A stretch of DNA of 64,000 nucleotides from Panulirus ornatus (GCF_036320965.1 NC_092271.1:18285529-18349528), one strand, 5' to 3'; shown: positions 1 to 62,430, numbered from the stretch's first letter. Translations and numbers: made by a program. Notes: a model not told the origin generated them from the letters alone.

Positions 1-345
1 TCCTGCCTTCCTACTCATATGTGCACCTTACTCTCCAGTGAAAAACTTGATCACTACATGTTAAAAACATTCCACATATTGTAATATTCATTGCACCTTC
101 TAAAAGAACTTTCTGTCAACCCTCTCAAATACTTCCTAAAGCTTTATCCATATATGACGCATGCAATCCACTTTAAGCATTTCTTATATAATTTCTTCAA
201 AGCAAACACCTGGTCTACGCAACCTCTCTCCATCCCATCCAGAAGCCACACTGCTCATCTACAATCGAAATATTCTGTGCCCAGTGTAGCGGAAAGCATT
301 CCTGACCATGACATATTCACGGGCCACCCAGAGTTGAGCGTATAA
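1..345 (-). mobile_element. degenerate RTE-like LINE fragment
   Basis: Patches match the minus-strand reverse transcriptase region of the dominant LINE (for example cttcaaagcaaacacctgg, equivalent to the ALKNV/QVFALK region), with many mismatches. It is an old fragment cut by the window edge. Confidence 0.5.
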
Positions 346-429
346 GTTCGAATCATGGTTACAGCAGTCAGTCTCAGTCAACCCAGCTGTTCATCCATCC
401 CTAAGGGTTGGCTGATGAAATGGGTACCT

Positions 430-1272
430 GGCCCAGGAAAGGGACAAGTCAATTGGGAGGTAAGTTTGAATGGAGAAAAACTGGAGGAAGTGAAGTGTTT
501 TAGATATCTGGGAGTGGATTTGGCAGCGGATGGAACCATGTAAGCGGAAGTGAATCATAGGGTGGGGGAGGGGGCGAAAATTCTGGGAGCCTTGAAGAAT
601 GTGTGGAGGTCGAGAACATTATCTCGGAAAGCAATAATGGGTATGTTTGAAGGAATAGTGGTTCCAACAATGTTGTATGGTTGCGAGGCGTGGGCTATGG
701 ATAGATTTATGCGCAGGAGGGTGGATGTACTGGAAATGAGATGTTTGAGGACAATATGTGGTGTGAGGTGGTTTGATCGAGTAAGTAATAATAGGGTAAG
801 AGAGATGTGTGGAAATAAAAAGAGCGTGGTTGAGAGAGCAGAAGAGGGTGTTTTGAAGTGGTTTGGGCACATGGAGAGAATGAGTGAGGAAAGATTGACC
901 AAGAGGATATATGTGTCGGAGGTGGAGGGAACGAGGAGAAGAGGGAGACCAAATTGGAGGTGGAAAGATGGAGTGAAAAAGATTTTGTGTGATCGGGGCC
1001 TGAACATGCAGGAGGGTGAAAGGAGGGCAAGGAATAGAGTGAATTGGAGCGATGTGGTATACCGGGGTTGACGTGCTGTCAGTGGATTGAATCAAGGCAT
1101 GTGAAGCGTCTGGGGTAAACCATGGAAAGCTGTGTAGGTATGTATATTTGCGTGTGTGGATGTATGTATATACATGTGTATGGGGGGGGGGGGGCATTTC
1201 TTTCGTCTGTTTCCTTGCGCTACCTCGCAAACGCAGGAGACAGCGACAAAGTATAAAAAAAAAAAAAAAAAA
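430..1272 (+). mobile_element. RTE-like LINE 3' part, short-tail subfamily, with nonsense mutation
   Basis: The 3' third of the LINE begins at the [20 protein letters not shown] segment and runs to the end of the reading frame at about 1071, followed by the short 3' UTR and a poly(A) tract at 1256-1272. The frame carries a TAA at 541-543 where other copies have GAA, a single base change. The copy is 5' truncated and dead. C-terminal hallmarks present are [15 protein letters not shown] and [10 protein letters not shown]. It abuts an oppositely oriented copy tail to tail. Confidence 0.9.
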
Positions 1273-1299
1273 ATATATATATATACACACAGACATACA

Positions 1300-3217
1300 T
1301 ATATACACGTACATAATTCATACTGGTTGCCTTATTCATTCCCATCGCCACCCCGCCACACATGAAATAACAACTCCCTCCCCCCTCATGTGCGTGAGGA
1401 AGCGCTAGGAAAAGACAACAAAGGCCCCATTCGTTCACACTCAGTGTCTAGCCATCATGTAATAATCCACCGAAACCACAGCTCCCTTTCCACATCCAGG
1501 CCCCACACAACTTTCCATGGTTTACCCCAGACGCTTCACATGCCCTGGTTCAATCAATTGACAGCACGTCGACCCCGGTATACCGCATCGTTCCAATTCA
1601 CTCTATTCCTTGCACGCCTTTCACCCTCCTGCATGTTCAGGCCCCGATCACTCAAAAGCTTTTTCACTCCATCTTTCCACCTCCAATTTGGTCTCCCACT
1701 CCTCATTCCCTCCACCTCTGACACATATATCCTCTTGGTCAATCTTTCCTTACTCATTCTCTCCATGTGAACAAACCATTTCAAAACACCCTCTTCTGCT
1801 CTCTCAACCACACTCTTTTTAATACCACACATCTCTCTTACCCTATTATTACTTACTCGATCAAACCACCTCACACCACATATTGTCCTCAAACATCTCA
1901 GTTCCAGCACATCCACCCTCCTTCGCACAACTCTATCTATAGCCCACGCCTCGCAACCATATAACATAGTTGGAACCACTATTCCTTCAAACATACCCAT
2001 TTTTGCTTTCCGAGATAATGTTCTCGACTTCCACACATTCTTCAACACTCCCAGAACTTTCACCCCCTCCCCCACCCTATGATTCACTTCCGCTTCCATG
2101 GATCCATCCGCTGCCAAATCCACTCCCAGATATCTAAAACACTTCACTTCCTCCAGTTTCTCTCCATTCCAACTTACCTCCCAATTGACTTCTCCCTCAA
2201 CCCTACCGTACCTAATAACCTTGCTCTTATTCACAGTTACTCTCAGCTTTCTTCTTTCACACACTTTACCAAACTCAGTCACCAGCATCTGCAGTTTCTT
2301 ACATGAATCAGCCACTAGCGCTGTATCATCAGCAAACAACAACTGACTCACTTCCCAAGCTTTCTCATCCACAACAGACTGCATACTTGCCCCTCTTTCC
2401 AAAACTCTTGCAATCCATTTGCTTTTCTACGTATTTCTCACATACATTCTTCAAAGCAAACACCTGATCCACACATCCTCTACCACTTCTGAAACCACAC
2501 TGCTCTTCCCCAATCTCATGCTCTACATGCCTTCACCTTCTCAATCAATACCCTTCCATACAATTTCCCAGGAATACTCAACAAACTTATACCTCTGTAA
2601 TTTGAGCACTCACTTTTATCCCCTTTGCCTTTGTACAATGGCACTATGCAAGCATTCTGCCAATCCTCAGGCACCTCACCATGAGTCATACATACTTTAA
2701 ATATCCTTACCAACCAGTCAACAATACAGTCACCCCCCTTTTTTAATAAATTCCACTGTAATACCATCCAAGCCTTGCTGGCTTTCATCTTCCACAAAGC
2801 TTTTACTACTTCTTCTCTGTTTACCAAATCATTCCCCTATCACTTTGCACACCACCTCGACCAAAACACCCTATATCTGCCACTCTATAATCAGACACTT
2901 TCAACAAACCTTCAGAATACTCACTCCATCTCCTTCTCACATCACCGCTACTTGTTATCACCTCCCCATTCGCTCCCTTCACTGAAGTTCCCATTGATTC
3001 CCTTGTCTTACGCACTTTATTCACCTCCTTCCAAAACATCTTTTTATTCTCCCTAAAATCTAATGATACTCTCTTAACTCTCAACTTTTCACACATTTTT
3101 CCACACTCAGTCACCAACCTCAGCAGTTTTTCACATGAATCAGCCACAAGAGCTGTATCACTGGTGAACAACAACTGACTCACTTCCTAGGCCCTCTCAT
3201 CCACAACAGACTGCATG

Positions 3218-3281
<64 letters not shown>

Positions 3282-3809
3282 AAACTCTTGCATTTACCTC
3301 TCTAACCACCCCACCCATAAACAAATTAAACAACCGTGGGAACATCACACACCCCTGAAGCAAACCGACATTCATTGGGAACCAATCACTGTCCTCTCTT
3401 CCTACTCGTATACATGCTTTACATCCTTGGTAAAAACTTTTCATTGCTTCTAGCAACTTGCCTCCAACTCCATAAGCTCTTAAAACCTTCTATAAAGCAT
3501 CTACATCAACCCCATCATATGCCTTCTGATCCATAAATGCTACATTCAAATCCATCTGTTTTTCTCTAAGTGTATTTCTGACATACATATTTCAGAGCAA
3601 AAACCCCTGATCCACTTATCCTATACCACTTCTGAAACCATACTGCTCTTCCCAATCTGATGCCCTGTACATGTCTTCACCCTCCCATATAATTTCCCAG
3701 GAATACCCAACAAATTTATGCCTCTGTAGTTTGAACACTCACCTTTAACCCCTTTGCCTTTGTATAATAGCACTACGCATGCATTTCGCCAATCCTCAGG
3801 CACTTCATA
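1300..3809 (-). mobile_element. RTE-like LINE, long-tail subfamily, reverse transcriptase region with breaks
   Basis: The 3' UTR lies at about 1300-1550 and is of the long type. A frame of about 280 codons follows (1554-2402), covering the [13 protein letters not shown] motif and the C-terminal domain, and then broken frames of the upstream reverse transcriptase up to 3809. The GLLQGC motif region is near 3340-3390. A (CT)n tract interrupts it at 3214-3281. At 3809 it is joined to a different LINE clade, so its 5' end is missing. Confidence 0.85.
3214..3281. repeat. (CT)n microsatellite
   Basis: An uninterrupted CT dinucleotide tract of about 68 bp lies inside the LINE copy. It replaces the codons between VLERGAS and the ADDT block. 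Confidence 0.97.
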
Positions 3810-4240
3810 TTTAAGGTGTGGTCTTACTAGAAAACTATAGAGAAAATTTTTTTCTGGTGTCTTATAATCTATGTTCCTCGCAATGAAACCTGACATTTGG
3901 TTGTCTTTTTACCTGCTATCGGACACTGTTTAGTGTACTTCAGATCATTGCTAATGACAACTCCAAAGTCCTTTTCTTCATCTACTTTAGATTTACTTTC
4001 GTTAGAGAATTTCCAAATAGTTTGCATCTCCAAAGTGCATAACTTTACACTTGTCTACATTAAACTTCATTTGCCTCCTGTCTGACCACTCTGCTAGTCA
4101 GCAAAGATTTCTCCGAATCACTTTGCAGTCACACCTGTTTACAGCTCTATCTCCCAGTTTAGTATCCCTGTTTACAGCTCTATCTCCTAGTTTAGTATCG
4201 TCAGCAAATCTGGTGATCTTAAATATGAGCACAAGTTCTA
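3810..4240 (-). mobile_element. CR1/L2-like LINE reverse transcriptase fragment
   Basis: Minus-strand reading gives ITRFADDTKLGDRAVN, then MKFNVDKCKVMHFG, EEKDFGVVISNDLK and FIARNIDYKTPE plus LVRPHLKY. These are the catalytic FADD box and the downstream segments typical of CR1/L2/jockey-type LINE reverse transcriptases, different from the dominant family. There is at least one stop and a 33-bp in-frame duplication (4140-4200) that repeats DTKLGDRAVNR. It is an old, dead fragment. Confidence 0.75.
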
Positions 4241-4639
4241 GTGGTTAGTTAAAGAATGGCCTGAATGTAAGAGGTTTAGTACTGTTGCAAAGAGTGAGTG
4301 CCATGCATATTGGGGCAAGATTGCACTGGAAGGGTTTTTGTGTACGAGTTGGGTTTTCATAGATGTTTACTTGCAAATGTTTTTCCCGAGTGCTCTGTTT
4401 TATGTGCATTTGTGACTTTCTTACATGTGCTTTCAAGGTGGATTAACCAGCAGGCAAGAAATAGTTACTGGAGTGGAAGAATTGTTTACTGAGGATACTA
4501 ATGAGTTTCTTTATCGCGTCCAAAAATTTGGTACAAGTTAATGTTGTGGGGACATTTAGTTTGCTTGTTGCTTTTATGTTGATGTTTGTGGCAAAGGGGC
4601 AGAAATGATAAATTTGTCATAAATGATGCCCAGAATACT

Positions 4640-5480
4640 TAATGCTTTCGAGAGTGGTTGTCAAAAATGATGTCCAGCATAGTTAATGCTTTCTTGAGTG
4701 GAAGTGAATGGTCAATGAAAATAACGAAGGTGCAGGGGGGATTCGTGTCTGTTGGGGTCAGAAGGGTGAATGACATCTGTGGAGATGTAGACATTTTGTT
4801 CTGGGAGAACCATCGGTCCACTCGTGTAATCAAACCTTGCCTGTCTGTTACTGCTTCAATGATGTCTGTGTGTTCTGATGTAATTGTAAGGTTACAGAAG
4901 GGGGATGGAGAAAGTACTGCTGCTATGGGAATTCCACTGTAGAGTTTAGAGGTTTTTGGGAAGAAGTGAATCTGGCTAAGCAGCAAGCTATGAAGTTGGC
5001 CATCCACTTTTTGTCAATGCTGTGGAGAGTAATGTCAAATGTCTTTTGTGTACGTTATGAGTCTGGAACAGTCAAATACCTTCTTGATGTTATTGCCACT
5101 AACACTGAAGGAGGAAGGGGGTTATAGTTGGTTGAAGTGTGTGCGCAATGCGATTGCGGAGTGATTGGGTCTAGAGCCATGTTGTTTGGGTACGAATATT
5201 TTTCTTGATTGTGTAGGTCAGTTTTCAGGAATATTTACTTGATTCTGAGCAAGTCAGTTTTTCAGTGTTGATACTGAAGGCAGAAGTAATGAGGGGGAGT
5301 AATTGTAGGAAGAGTTGAGTGGTGTGGAAGGTTTTATAACTGGTATTACTTTGGCAAGCTTCCAAATTTCAGGGATTTCCACGTTAAGCAAGGAATGGCT
5401 GAGGATATCTTTAAAAGCTTGGACTGCACCAAGTCCAAATAGTTTTAAGTTGAGGTTTGATGTGCTGTCACGACCTGCTG
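4640..5480 (-). mobile_element. I/Jockey-like LINE reverse transcriptase relic
   Basis: The minus strand reads IPEIWKLAKVIPVIKPS around 5300-5400 and LYSGIPIAAVLSPSPF near 4900, followed by a block like SLPLKKALTMLDIIFD. These resemble the linker, the GIPQGAVLSP motif B and the downstream part of I-clade reverse transcriptases. The catalytic ADD segment appears deleted and frames are broken. Limits are approximate and clade assignment is by eye. Confidence 0.6.
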
Positions 5481-6818
5481 GATGAGAATTATGGAGGCTT
5501 TACTTGCAATCTTTCATCAGTAAGACAAAGCACTTGTTTCTGGGAAGGTTTGTACAGCATGACTTCTGTTACAGCATGTGGTTGGTTTGTGACTTACTCC
5601 GAGTAGTTTCTTGCATATGTTTGTATGGTCTTTGGTAGAAATATCAACAGAATGGATACGAAATGTCGAAATGCTGGGTTGGTGCAGGTGTTATTCATCT
5701 TCATAGTGTGCTAGAGTTGATTGCAACTGGGTTTGGTTGTGCACTGTGTTGAGAGGGATTGTTAATTTTCTGTATGTAGTTTTCTGTCTGCCGTTTAATG
5801 ATTAGATTTGTGATAGCGATGTTTGGAGTTTGGATTTGTTGTGATATATGATAATGGCACGTCACTTCCACTAAGATGGTTTCTTTTGTTTTAAGAAGTC
5901 TGCGGCTTATCGGAAGAAGTTACTGTTACATTTCTTTCTATGTCCTAGTGATATGTGTGACATAAGAGGAAATTGTCAGATGCTTTGGAGCTTTGATTCC
6001 ATATACTGTGGGAATGCTAGCCATCAAACTTCCCTGAAGTCTATTTATGTCTTTTTGGAGAATGTGTGGGTTGGTTGAGTGGGTTACTTCAAGTTATCAA
6101 AATGGGTACGTCATTAGGGGAGAGTTCATGTGGTATGCCCTAAGTCATTTTTGTGTACAATACTGATGAACAAAAACTACTGTGCGGCAAAGCTAACTGC
6201 AGAAGGTGGAGGGCTGGAAGTCAGGTTGCACAGGTTAAGGATGTTGAGCAGGTTAAGTTTTTATAATCAGTCCATCACAGGGATTTTAGATGAGGGTGCT
6301 AAGCCAAACATAAAGGTGGGTATTGAAATCAACATGGGTATTAGGTATGATGGTTAGGTTCTTCAGTTGAGGAGAGTAGCAAGGAAGGCATGTGAAAAGG
6401 GGAAGTATGTAGGTGTTATGTTGGTGCTATGTTGTTTAAAATTCTTGGATTGTATTTCTTGACAGTTATCATTTTCTGTGCTTTGAGTACTGCTGAGAAT
6501 TAGATGTTTTGGTGTACAAGTGACGTGGAACTTCTCTTTGTCCGTTTTGTGTACTGTCTAAGGACTGTGTAATCATAGAAAGGAGGCAAGAACGAACTGG
6601 GTGCAAGATTGGTTTCTTGGACGGAAGTCATGCAAATATTATGTTCTTAAAGAAGGATAAGCACGTCCATGTGCTTGTTACAGGTGTTAAATTTTTCAAT
6701 GCTTAGCACATGAAAAAGGTTTTGTAGAGTAAGGGAGTTACGTGATGAAGCAAAGGGTTGCATATTTTGAGTTGCTGGTTATGAAGCGTGATAGTGGGAG
6801 GGTACATTAGGCATTTTC

Positions 6819-6822
<4 letters not shown>
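5480..6822. other. unassigned sequence, possibly more of the I-like relic
   Basis: I found no convincing coding region. The minus strand near 6100-6360 has short Leu/Ser-rich stretches that could be degenerate LINE, but nothing I can name. Confidence 0.3.

Positions 6823-6900
<78 letters not shown>
6823..6900. repeat. (GT)n microsatellite
   Basis: A GT tract of about 78 bp, pure except at its edges, lies directly 5' of a degenerate LINE fragment. Confidence 0.97.
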
Positions 6901-6902
<2 letters not shown>

Positions 6903-7468
6903 TTCCAACGTTATATGGATGCACAGAACAGACCACTGATAAAAAGGCATGGACGAGGATTGATGTGCTGCAATGCAATGTCGAGGACAACATATGGTGT
7001 GAAGAAGTTGGATTATATAAAAAATGACTGGGCAAGAGAAATGTGTGGTAATATGTGGAATACATATTAAAGAACTAAAAATGGTGTGTGCTAAAATGGT
7101 TCAGACATATGGAGAGAATGGGTAAGATGGGGCTGACTAACATGGTATCATGCTGATAGTGGAGAAAACAAGTAGGGGGAACCAAGAAGGTGAAAAAATA
7201 GAATGAAAGATGCTTTTAAGAGTCAGGGCCCAATCATGCAAGAGGGTGTGAGGCATGTATTGGATACAGCAAATTGTAGTAATGTGGTGTACAGATAAAA
7301 CATGCAGTCAACTGGGTGAACCAAGGCATACAAAACAGTCAGGGGATACAATTAAGAGATTTGTATGCCTTGACTGTGGTTAGGGGTAGCTCTAGTTTCA
7401 GCTCATTATACATGAAACCGTGTGGATGTAAGCATATCCAGCCATTCTTTATCTGTTCATGGCACTAA
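6901..7468 (+). mobile_element. degenerate RTE-like LINE 3' end, long-tail type
   Basis: The TLYGC and WTRIDVLQ segments of the C-terminal domain are visible, then a degraded 3' UTR with the 'tacatgacag' type block. There are many frameshifts. It faces another copy tail to tail. Confidence 0.6.
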
Positions 7469-7519
7469 CTGGTTTGCAACCTCTCATTCATTCTCACCAC
7501 ACATTACATTAAGGTTTAA

Positions 7520-7785
7520 CTTAACCACTGAATATGACCTATTTCAGACTACTGACAGAGTATCATCCCCTTCATAACACACTCATCCACTTCAATCTAT
7601 CCCATGCACACTTCCCACACTCCAATATATTAATACCCTGATACCCTTAAGCAACCTTCACTCCATCCTTCATCATCTCCCCGCCCCTTACTCCCTCCAC
7701 TTATATTAAGCAGATCCTCTTAGTCTTTCTGCACTTATCCTCTCCATATAATAAAACATTTCAGCAAACCCTATGAAGTATACAT
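7520..7785 (-). mobile_element. degenerate RTE-like LINE 3' end
   Basis: Scattered matches in order to the minus-strand C-terminal region (blocks like cactccatccttc, atcctctt-gtc-ttct, and ctctccat). Confidence 0.45.
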
Positions 7786-8729
7786 ACACATATAAACCTT
7801 TGAACTCCTTATTTTGAATTTGCCACTGACTTGACATTCTCTACCTCTACAGAAACAAAATTAATAGAAAATGCATAACATACTGACCTTAAGCTTCAAA
7901 ATGCATAATAAGTTGACCTTAAGCTTCAAAATGAAATTCTAAATACTTTTGAATTCATTTACAAATAACTATGGAGACTATAACCAGCTCAGACTTAAAC
8001 TTGGTTTCAAAAGCAATTATACAAAAGGTAAATTAGGCTTGCTGAATGAATAAAGTTGCTTTGATTATGCAAGTTCACTACCAAACGAAAAAAAATAACA
8101 ACCATTTCCCAAACAAATATGCATTTCCATGAGTATTGCTATGATGCATGTTTTCTATATCAGTTATATCTACAACCTAACTACAACAAAAGAAGGCCTC
8201 TAAATATACAGATGATAGCTTCAATGTTCAGTGTGCCTGCATCACAGTACCGCCAAGCCTTCAGTAACCATAAATTAAAACAAAAATCAAACAATTAACA
8301 GCTTATTCACTGAAAACATTCCTTATAACAGAACTTATGTAAACCACACCATTATTATCAATGACCAATGCACTCAAAACCCAGAATCTTCTACTGACAC
8401 TATAATGAAGAAAATGTCTCCTACGTACTTACAAAAGCACTGGTGCCAAGAAATTTCTTCAATTTCCTTGGCCATGTCCAAAACAGATGCTGAAATCAAA
8501 TTAAGTCATCACACAACCCTATATATATTATGGTCTATCTAAACATCTTCCCTTTTCTATGTACACACCAACTAAGCTGTGCACACACTACAGCATGAAA
8601 TTTAAGGAAAATTGCCATTTGTATCATTAATATCGACTAAGTTCTGAACACAGCCCATAAGAAGTACACAATCCAGACTAAATATGTTAAGACAAATGCA
8701 GAAAAGTCTAAAGGACAACAAGAAAAAAC
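7786..8729. other. unique AT-rich sequence downstream of the gene
   Basis: I see no coding region or recognisable repeat family here apart from a short local duplication around 7880-7930. It may be distal 3' UTR or intergenic sequence. Confidence 0.4.
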
Positions 8730-9501
8730 AGCAAAGAAGGCCCATTGCCCATTTATTGGCAAATTACATCTTATTATCTATTAACAGGTACAGTGATCCA
8801 ATTATACTATTCCAACTTCGCTCAATAAGCAACTGAACACAATTATCCTTTCAGCATATACAACTCAACTAATATGCAGTGCGAAAAAATCTTCAAGGGA
8901 CCACAGAAATGAGAACTACAATCTAACCTTAGTCTTAAAAAAAAATACATCACTGACATGGATATCGAAGGATGACAGCAAGAATGACAATTTTCTTTAC
9001 AGTCTTTGTTACATCAACATTTCAATACGATAAAACATCGTTTAATCAGTGCTGGGAGCAATTACCTATTCCAAATCACAACAGTCTGTCAAAACCTGGT
9101 CCAGCAAATATCAGAAACAACTACCTCCATAACTTGGAAACAGTGATTTAAAATATTGCCACTAATTTAAAATTTACACACACCGATTTAATTAGAATGC
9201 CATGTATAATCCACATCAAATCCAGCAATCCTCCATCAGAGTATATAGTCTTCAAAACTATTAGTTTGGACACATCCCAAACTAGGCATAATCCAATCCT
9301 CCACAACTGGCTACTCGAGAAACTGACGGGCCACTGAGATGACACAATCCCCCATGTAAGCAGCCATTACCTTGCGTAGTCATCAGCTGTCTTCTTTAAA
9401 TATTCGCCACTCAGCCCTCAGGTATGATGAGAGCTTATTTTTCTCAAGATCGTATTATTCTCTTACACAACAGTCTGAAATGCCTCTCTTGTTGATATAT
9501 A
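8730..9501 (-). other. probable 3' untranslated region of the hnRNP M-like gene
   Basis: Unique AT-rich sequence follows the stop codon with no recognisable transposon until about 7785. I place the end near 8730 because of the AATAAA described separately. Other, more distal ends down to about 7800 are possible. Confidence 0.4.
8752..8757 (-). other. candidate polyadenylation signal AATAAA
   Basis: On the minus strand AATAAA is followed about 25-45 bases later by a T-rich tract containing TTTTTTCTTGTTGTCC, a plausible downstream U/GU element. It lies about 745 bases after the stop. This is sequence-based only. Confidence 0.4.
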
Positions 9502-59504
<50,003 letters not shown>

Positions 59505-59995
59505 CTGGAAAAAAAGTCAATGTTTATACCATAAAACACCTAACTCTAATCAACCTTATTTCCTGTAAAAAATGAAAACCTTTTGCCACCAACATAACTG
59601 GGTAGCACATGTTAAATCTGCATAAATTTACTCAATTTGCTTAAACAAGGGTGAATCAAAAGAGAAGAATGGTAGTTCAGAGGAAAGAAGGAATAACCAA
59701 GATAGGTAAGACTGAAGTTAAGCAACTTATTAAAGAATTGGAAGGGTGATGAGGGATATCTGAGATGTGGTGAATGGTAAGGAGTGCATTTACAGAGGGA
59801 CTGCAATGAAGTGGGGGTGTGACACTTTTCGGTTACTTATCATCCCATCTAATAATCATAATATAACACGTCACACAACATCTACTCTGAAATCATATTA
59901 CATTTTCAAATGGTTTTGGTTATCAACATAAATGTGGAGTTTCTACTATAAACATGTATCATCAGGCCTCCTGAAAATATTATATACATATTAAT
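59505..59995. other. intron sequence upstream of the RRM2 exon
   Basis: A T-rich polypyrimidine tract precedes the acceptor. Beyond it I see no exon for RRM1. Confidence 0.5.
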
Positions 59996-59996
59996 T

Positions 59997-60230
59997 ATCC
60001 CTGGGGACAGGAGAGAAACAACATTTCCCACATATTCCCTGCATGTCATAAAAGGTGACTAATAAGGGAGGGAGTGGGGGGGCTGGAAATCCTCCCCTCC
60101 AAATTTTACTTTTCCAAATGAAGGAACAGAGAAGGGGGCGAAGTGAGGATATTCCCTCTTAGGCTAAGTCTTCTGTTCTTAGCACTACCCCGCTAATGTA
60201 GGAAATGGCAAATATGTATGAAAATAATAT
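59997..60230 (+). mobile_element. half-LINE short element, older copy
   Basis: All blocks of the element are present (atccctggggacagg, ttcccacatattccctg, gaaggaacagagaaggggg, ctctgttcttagcac) with about 10 percent changes. Confidence 0.88.
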
Positions 60231-60239
60231 ACATTATTA

Positions 60240-60362
60240 TTATCATTATTATACTTGATCACAGTTTCCTACATCAGCGAGATAGCACCATGAAACAAAT
60301 GAAGAAAGACCCATCTACTCATATACACGCATATATACATACACATACATAACATATAAACA
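60240..60362 (-). mobile_element. LINE tail fragment
   Basis: Degenerate hairpin (ctacatcagcgagatagc) and CA/TA-rich end. Confidence 0.6.
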
Positions 60363-60369
60363 TGTTATT

Positions 60370-60606
60370 ATTATTATTTTGCTTTGTTGTTGTCTCCCGC
60401 GTTAGCGAGGTAGCGCAAGGTAACAGACGAAAGAGTGGCCCAACCCACCCACATAAACATGTATACACATACACCTCCACACATGTGTATGTGTGGACAT
60501 GTATGTATATACATGTGTATGTGGGTGGGTTGGGCCATTCTTTTGTCTGTTTCCTTGTGCTACCTTGCTAATGCGGGAGACAGCGACAAAGAAAAATAAG
60601 TAAAAT
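60370..60606. repeat. large imperfect palindrome made of two inverted LINE tails
   Basis: 60370-60483 is a minus-strand tail and 60485-60600 a plus-strand tail. They meet at cacacatgtgtatgtgtgg with almost no spacer, so the region can form a hairpin of about 110-bp arms. Confidence 0.9.
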
Positions 60607-61690
60607 AAATATATAAAATATATACATATACACATGTACATACTCATACTTGCTTACCTTCATCCATTCCCAGTGCCACCCCATTCCACAGGAAACAGCA
60701 TCTCCACCCCCTGCACCAGCAAATTAGGGCCTCCCTATACACATCCATGCCCCAAAGACATTTCCATGGTTCAGTCAACTGACAGCACGTCCATCCCAGT
60801 ATACCACATCGTTCTAATTCACTCTGTTCAATGCATGCCTCTCACCCTCCTGCATATTCAGGTCCCGTTCGCTCAAAATCTTTATCACTCCATCCTTCTA
60901 CCTCCAATTTGGTCTCCAACATCTTGTTCCCTACATCTCTGACACATATATCCTCTTTGTCAACCTTTCCTCACTCATTCTCTTCATATGTCCAAACCAT
61001 TTCAACACACCCTCTTCTGCTCTCTCAACCACGCTATTCTTATTACCACACAAGTCTCTTACCCTTTCATTACCTACTCAATCAAACCACCTCACACCAC
61101 ATATCATCCTAAAACATTTAATTTCCAACACATCCACCCTCCTCCACACAACCCTATCTATTGCCCATGCCTCAGAACCATAAAATGTTGGAATTAGTAT
61201 TCCTTCAAACATGCCAATTTTCGCACTCCTAGACATCATTTTCTCTTTCCACACATTCTTCACCGCTCCCAGAACCTTCATCCCCTTCCCCACCCTATGA
61301 CTCGCTTCCACTTCCATGGTTCCACTCCCTGATATCTAAAACACTTCACTTCCTCCAATTTTTCTCCATTCAAACTCACATCCTAACTAACTTGTCCCTC
61401 AACCCTGCAGAATCTAATAAACCTTGCACTTATTCACATTTACTCTCAACCTTCTCCTTTCACACTTTTCAAAACTCAGTCACCAACTTCTGCAGTTTCT
61501 CACTTGAAGCAGCTACAAGTGCTGTATCATCAGTGAACAACAACCGAGTCTTTCCCAGGCCCCCTAATCTCAACAAACTGCTTACTCGCCCGTCTCTCTA
61601 AAACTATTGCATTTACCTCCCTAACCAGTCCATATATAAACAAATAAAACAACCATGGGGATATCACACACCCCTGTGTATGTGAGAGGA
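60607..61690 (-). mobile_element. degenerate RTE-like LINE
   Basis: 3' UTR with a deletion, C-terminal region (an open piece 61078-61317 reads GILIPTFYGSEAWAIDRVVWRR) and the ADD-box region near 61500-61540. About 10-15 percent changed from the young copies. Confidence 0.8.
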
Positions 61691-61814
61691 TATGCCTTTC
61701 ATCTGGTTCCTGGCACTACCTCAATAACGCTGAAAACTGTGATCAAGTATGAAAATACACGTGTATAAATGTATATGTCTATGTATGCATGTATACATGG
61801 AAATGTACATGTAT

Positions 61815-62000
61815 GTATATTCCTATGAGTCCATGGGGAAAATGAAACACAATAAGTTCCCAAGTGCACTTTCGTGTAATAATCACATCAGGGGAGACAC
61901 AAAAGAGACATATAAGTTAGTAGATATACATCGAAGAGACGAAGCTAGGACGCCATTTGGTAAACATGCGATTGTTCTTGATCACGCGCAAAATTATGAT
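61815..62000 (+). repeat. unidentified non-LINE repeat-like segment
   Basis: A compositionally distinct block (ttcccaagtgcactttcgtg, cgaagagacgaagctagg, acgccatttggtaaacatgc) lies inside tail fragments. I believe similar blocks are common in crustacean sequences but cannot name the element. Confidence 0.4.
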
Positions 62001-62009
62001 CCTTTCCAA

Positions 62010-62430
62010 CAGGTATATATATGTGTGTGTGGGGGCATTTATGTATATACATGTGTATGTGGGTGGGTTGTACTATTCTTTCGTCTGCAACTCCCTCAAG
62101 GGGTTAGCTACAGCAATAGTCTCTCCAAAACTAGTGAACTCCAATATCACTTCTTAGCCTTTACTGCATAAACGTTAACAGGCCATTGGCAGAAGGCAAC
62201 TCTGACACAGAGTTTGCTGAGGCTCACACTTATTTTTCCAATAAACAACTTCTACCTAAAGCTCCTGCCAAATGTCCCTCTCTACTACTTCAACATTTGT
62301 TTCAATGTTTCTGCATAATACTCCAGCCTAATTATTCATACCAATTACTTTTATCTATTGCTCCTACTATTTTGCCAAAAGGCAAGGTTAGCATGCAGCG
62401 CTCACCACAAAAAGCTAGAGTTACAAACCA
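62010..62430 (+). repeat. LINE tail fragment followed by the 13088-type dispersed repeat
   Basis: 62010-62085 is TG-rich 3' UTR up to ttctttcgtctg. From 62086 the block caactccctcaaggggttag and agtctctcc match the dispersed repeat. Confidence 0.6.

Noticed and set aside
9148..9345. 65-residue minus-strand frame downstream of the stop codon
   Set aside because: Lies in the probable 3' UTR, has no domain, and is of a length expected by chance.
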